A DNA stretch of 10,215 nt, from NCBI GenBank assembly GCA_902984215.1, contig CADWAF010000771.1, positions 1-10,215 on the forward strand. Direction: 5' to 3'. Below, piece by piece: positions 7,075-10,215 of the stretch (positions within the stretch are counted from its first letter, which is position 1; each line of letters opens with the position of its first letter). The notes beneath the pieces were generated by a model. It did not search any database and had not been told where the DNA came from. It was given only the letters and a program-made list of their open reading frames with translations. The DNA comes from Willaertia magna. Taxonomy: Eukaryota > Heterolobosea > Eutetramitea > Acrasida > Naegleriidae. The position numbers were made by a program, and so were the translations under genes.

Positions 7075-8981
7075 ATGAGTAGCAGTACACTTAAGGCGGG
7101 AAATAACGCAACTACAAATAACAATAATAATAATACGAAGAGTGGATCTACAAAAACAATAAATCTTCCTCTTCCAACAATTACTACAACTACTCCTAAT
7201 AATACTACTACAACAGCTAATAGCAATAATACTAGTACAACAACTAATACTACCGCCCCTAATAATCAACCAAACACTACTAATAATACTCCCCCACCAA
7301 ATAATAATGCTGCGAATAACAATAATACGAACCCCAATAATAAATCAGTGAAAGAAAACTTTTTAACAAAATTTAAAAAGGAGGTAAAGGAGATTATAAA
7401 AGAGTTTAAAAAACCTGAACTTGTAATGGGTGCTGCAACGCAATTTGGAGAACAAAAAGATATTGAAATGAAAGTAGAATTAAAGGAGACAAACTTCCGA
7501 AGATTTGAAAGGTAAGTTTTTTTAAGCCTAGTAAGCAAAAAACAAGAAATTAATAACCAATTGATATAATTAAAAGAATAATGAGAAGAACGTTTGTAGA
7601 TAGATTTACCATTCCTGAACTTTCAATCATTGCTTCTTTTTGGTTATTCTTAGTGTTTTTTGCTACTGTTTATAACTATGTAACTGTAACATATCGAGTG
7701 GCTATCCTTACTTTCAAACAAGATGCCACTTATGCTGGCGTGTTTGCCTTACTTGACATTCTAATGGATTTTGTTATTTGGTTTGACATCTTTCTTAGCT
7801 TTATGAAAAGATACGCAGGTCGTGATGGTATCTATGTTTACGATTTTAAACTTACATCAAAAAACTATGTAAAATCAAAATACTTTATATTGGATATTGT
7901 TTCAGCTTTGCCAATTGACTATTTCATATTAATAGCAGATACTAGATGGGGTGTATGGGCAAGAATGAATAGAATTATACGTATTTTAAGATTTGGTTTT
8001 TATTTTGGTCAATTTGAATTGTTTTATACTTTTTTCAGTACAAATATTATTGCAATTGGACAATATATATTTATTTTCTTTATTACAACACATGCCTTAA
8101 CATGTATTTGGTATATTATTGTGGTAACTGATCCTGAACAAACCGTACAAATATGGACACAAAAACAAGATATTTTAAGTGATGTTACTTTTGGACATTT
8201 CTCACGTTACGTTAGAGGATTTCTATGGTGTTTAACTTCAATGACTGGGTATGGTGGTACTTCACCTGTAACGTTACCACAAGTAATATTCGCACAAGTA
8301 GTTAATCTTGTAGGTGTTGTTTTGTTCATTGTTGTTATTGGTACTGTAGGTTCTATAGTTGAAGATTTGGGTCAAGAAAAATCAGAACGTTTACAACAAT
8401 TGAATGCTTTACAACAATATATGACTTATAGAAAAATCCCAGAAGGTATAAGAAGTAAAATTGAAAGGTATTATCAATTCGTTTGGAAAGCAAGATCTGG
8501 TTGGGATGAACAAGTTGTTTTGGGAGATTTACCTTGGTATTTACAAACTGAGATTTATCTTTCTATGAATCAAGAATTACTAGAGAAAGTCTCTTTATTT
8601 AAGGTTGAAGGTGCTACTAAAACTTTTATTACATCTATGGTCATGGCCCTTAGGCCTCAAGTGGTTTTACCTGGGTCTAAGGTTGTTAAGAAAGGGGAAA
8701 TTGGTAGAGAAATGTATTTTATATTGAAAGGTTATGTTGAAGTGATTTCAGAAGATAATCCACCAATTGTTTTTGCAACCTTAAAGGAAGGACAATTCTT
8801 TGGAGAGATTTCTGTGGTTTTGGATCAAACAAGAAATGCAACAGTTAGGGCTGGAACTTATTGTGATTTGTACGTGTTAACTAAGGAATCTTTAAAACAG
8901 ATTGAAGAAGACTTTCCTTTGCCTGTGCAAAAGATTAGAGAGAAGGCAATGGAAAGATTAAATACACCACAAAAGAAATAA
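7075..8981 (+). CDS. Cyclic-nucleotide-binding voltage-gated cation channel (two exons, 613 aa)
   Basis: Exons 7075-7511 and 7577-8981 join in frame (437 + 1405 nt = 614 codons with stop). Residues 1-90 are Asn/Thr-rich and probably disordered; a Lys-rich amphipathic stretch follows at about 92-115. Membrane segments: S1 about 159-185, S2 200-224, S3 246-266, S4 about 269-286 with four arginines at every third position (ARMNRIIRILR), S5 302-329, S6 382-409. The pore filter is TGYGG at 369-373, so K+ selectivity is likely. A C-linker (410-482) leads to a cyclic-nucleotide-binding domain (484-593) with FFGEIS (E556) and TRNATVRA (R565, the phosphate-binding arginine). TYCDLYVL resembles HCN channels. 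The protein belongs to the HCN/CNG/KCNH superfamily and likely links cAMP or cGMP to membrane potential at the cell or organelle membrane. The ATG at 7581 would give a 466-residue form still containing S1 to the CNBD. Confidence 0.9.
7105..7345 (+). repeat. Asn/Thr low-complexity tract in channel N-terminus
   Basis: AAT, AAC and ACN codons dominate, giving N and T runs with scattered Pro. The tract is confined to exon 1 and probably encodes a disordered cytosolic tail. Reverse-frame ORFs over it are shadows. Confidence 0.85.
7512..7576 (+). other. Channel gene intron (phase 2)
   Basis: 65 bp, GTAAGT donor to AAAAG acceptor. Splicing makes an Arg codon and joins FRRFER to RIMRRTFVDRFTIPE in frame. 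Without it, exon 1 stops just past the donor at 7515. Confidence 0.85.
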
Positions 8982-9171
8982 TGATAAAAGAAGTATATTT
9001 ATAAATCTAAACTGTAACCAAGAAAACACAATTTATTATTTTAAAGTATATTTGCTGTTTTTTGGTTCTTAACAATTTTAATTTGTTGAATATCCAATGT
9101 CTCTTTACTAAAACTTATAAATAGCACTGTCAGAGGATGGCTAAGTTTCTCAAACCAAAAAAAAAGCAACA
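8982..9171. other. Intergenic gap between channel and downstream SDR
   Basis: 190 bp, AT-rich. I see no canonical AATAAA for the channel transcript. A 9-A run lies just before the SDR start, and an out-of-frame ATG sits at 9137. Nothing else is recognisable. Confidence 0.4.
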
Positions 9172-9879
9172 ATGTCCACATTCAAAACTTTCTTAATTAC
9201 AGGAACTTCCAGAGGTATTGGTTTGGAGCTCACCAGACAATTATTAAGCGAAAGTGAAGATAGAATTGTTTATGCAACTGCCAGAAATCCTTCAACTGCA
9301 ACAAAACTCCAAGAGTTGAAGAAACAATTTGGAGACCGTTTACACATTGAAGAATTAGATGTTGAAAGTGAAGAATCTATTAAGAACATTGTTCAAAAAT
9401 TGAATAACAACAATGTAAAAATTGATGTCTTAGTAAATAACGCAGGAGTTGGCAGTTCTGACAAAATTACAGAATCCACCAAACAAACACTCAATAATGT
9501 ATTTAATATTAACGTTGTTGGCCCAGTGCTCGTTGCTCAACATTTTTACAATGCAAACTTAATTAATAAGGGAGGTCTAATCATAAATATTTCCAGTCCT
9601 CTAGTTTCAATCTCATTCCAAAACGAACAAATGGCTTACGGTAGTTATAATATATCAAAAGCTGCGCTTAATATGGCCTCCAAACTTCAAAGTATTACCT
9701 TTAAGGATGTGAGTGTTGTACCAGTGAATCCAGGTTGGTTAAAGACTGATATGGGAGGAGAAAATGCACCTTTGGAAGTTGGTGTTGGTGTTGCTGGTAT
9801 TGTTAAAATTATTAACAATTTCAAGCCAGAACAAAATGGAAAATTCTTATCATTTGATGGTGGAGAATTGAATTGGTAA
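9172..9879 (+). CDS. Short-chain dehydrogenase/reductase, C-factor (CsgA)/sniffer-like
   Basis: NAD(P)-dependent oxidoreductase of 235 residues, the normal length for classical SDRs. Visible motifs: TGTSRGIG at 10-17, LDV with D63, NNAG at 89-92, catalytic N114, S142, Y159 and K163 (YNISK), then NPGWLKTDMGG at 186-196. The ending (GKFLSFDGGELNW, a DG...W C-terminus) is typical of the C-factor/sniffer-like carbonyl reductase group. The substrate cannot be told from sequence; family members reduce carbonyl compounds, and bacterial CsgA is a developmental signal factor. The start at 9172 is supported by the immediate SDR beta strand and an ACAATG context. It is not a recent copy of the reductase at 5587-6318, as the two differ throughout outside shared SDR motifs. 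Single exon. Confidence 0.88.
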   Translation: MSTFKTFLITGTSRGIGLELTRQLLSESEDRIVYATARNPSTATKLQELKKQFGDRLHIEELDVESEESIKNIVQKLNNNNVKIDVLVNNAGVGSSDKITESTKQTLNNVFNINVVGPVLVAQHFYNANLINKGGLIINISSPLVSISFQNEQMAYGSYNISKAALNMASKLQSITFKDVSVVPVNPGWLKTDMGGENAPLEVGVGVAGIVKIINNFKPEQNGKFLSFDGGELNW

Positions 9880-9938
9880 TCTCAAAACGTAATTCGTAAA
9901 CAATAGTGATGTGTTGTAAATATATTTTTGTTACTTTT

Positions 9939-9944
9939 AATAAA
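9939..9944 (+). terminator. Putative poly(A) signal of the C-factor-like SDR
   Basis: AATAAA lies 59 bp after the SDR stop. It falls inside or beside a candidate first exon of the next gene, so one of the two assignments may be wrong. Confidence 0.5.
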
Positions 9945-9989
9945 ATACTCTGTAATTAGTAAAAGTACTTCAATAAACAAAATCTACAG

Positions 9990-10215
9990 GTTACCGTACT
10001 TATGAAGGAAGAGGTGCCGTTAACGAACGTTGTTGTAAATTAATTGTACAATTCCAAAAAAAAATGGAAAGACATCAACAAACGTGTGACACATTTTTAT
10101 TTGCAACAAATAATTTTATTGATACGGGATTAAACAAGTATGTTTAATATTTTAAATATTATTAATTTAAATGATATAATTACACAAAGAAATGAAAAAA
10201 TTGATGGAACAAAAT
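9990..10215 (+). CDS. Unrecognised spliced gene, partial (runs off right edge)
   Basis: I do not recognise the family. Exon 9990-10137 follows a CTACAG acceptor and gives 48 clean codons (starting YRTYEGRGAVNERCC), followed by an in-frame exon from 10190 to the window end. The peptide is rich in charged and polar residues, with KLIVQFQKKMERHQQTC looking helical, and has several cysteines. Coding is supported by the less AT-rich composition, the clean frame, and a good GT-AG intron whose removal avoids an early stop. The start is unresolved. One ATG in the preceding gap (9909) can join in phase through a donor at 9916 or at 9952, and the first in-frame ATG inside the exon is at 10064. A helical adaptor or complex subunit is possible but only a guess. 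Confidence 0.5.
10138..10189 (+). other. Intron in the right-edge gene (phase 2)
   Basis: 52 bp, GTATGT to AAAG, similar in size and donor to MOB1 intron 2. It joins GLNK to NEKIDG in frame; read through, it gives a TAA within four codons. Confidence 0.65.

Noticed and set aside
7045..7538. Minus-strand ORFs across channel exon 1
   Set aside because: Ser/Cys/Leu-rich shadows of Asn/Thr codon repeats and of the conserved plus frame.
9137..9196. Peptide beginning MAKFLKPKKK, slightly like the start of ribosomal protein eL27
   Set aside because: It stops after 19 codons and overlaps the SDR in another frame; chance resemblance.
5587..9879. The two SDR genes as a local duplication
   Set aside because: They share only general SDR motifs and belong to different subfamilies (CBR4/FabG-like and C-factor-like).
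1..10215. Ciliate or bacterial origin
   Set aside because: TAA and TAG end conserved proteins at the usual places, and GT-AG introns plus MOB1 and TOP3A content rule out a bacterium.

Overview
The window is a gene-dense piece of an AT-rich eukaryotic nuclear genome. Seven protein genes can be assigned to families and an eighth spliced gene runs off the right edge. Evidence for a eukaryote: short GT-AG introns (44 to 104 bp) that restore reading frames matching conserved proteins, AATAAA-type poly(A) signals, asparagine-rich low-complexity tracts, and families such as TOP3A, MOB1, EFCAB11-like and a cyclic-nucleotide-binding channel. TAA and TAG both act as true stops at family-typical C-termini, so the common ciliate stop reassignment does not apply. 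Compact genes, moderate AT content and few introns suggest a free-living protist such as a heterolobosean (Naegleria-like). That placement is an inference, not a proof.

Layout: (1) 1-3021 (+), DNA topoisomerase III alpha, missing only its extreme N-terminus. (2) 3232-4248 (+), a six-exon MOB1 gene reconstructed here (223 aa), with the zinc ligands and both Hippo-type phospho-threonines conserved. (3) 4463-5536 (+), a membrane-anchored glycerophosphodiester phosphodiesterase. (4) 5587-6318 (-), a CBR4/FabG-like short-chain reductase, convergent with gene 3. (5) 6434-6949 (-), an EFCAB11-like EF-hand protein. (6) 7075-8981 (+), a two-exon six-transmembrane channel with a GYG filter and a cyclic-nucleotide-binding domain (613 aa), divergent from gene 5. 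(7) 9172-9879 (+), a C-factor/sniffer-like short-chain dehydrogenase. (8) About 9990-10215 (+), a partial, spliced, unrecognised gene.

The genes do not form a pathway. They are housekeeping and signalling genes (DNA repair, Hippo/NDR kinase control, lipid turnover, fatty-acid or carbonyl reduction, calcium binding, cyclic-nucleotide-gated ion flux) packed with 50 to 215 bp between them. No intergenic gap exceeds 300 bp. I see no mobile element, CRISPR array, tRNA or rRNA, and no sign of a dedicated new multi-gene system. The points most worth a second look are the MOB1 gene with a 20-nt first exon, the unusual channel filter and nucleotide pocket, the bidirectional poly(A) region, and the unidentified gene at the right edge.
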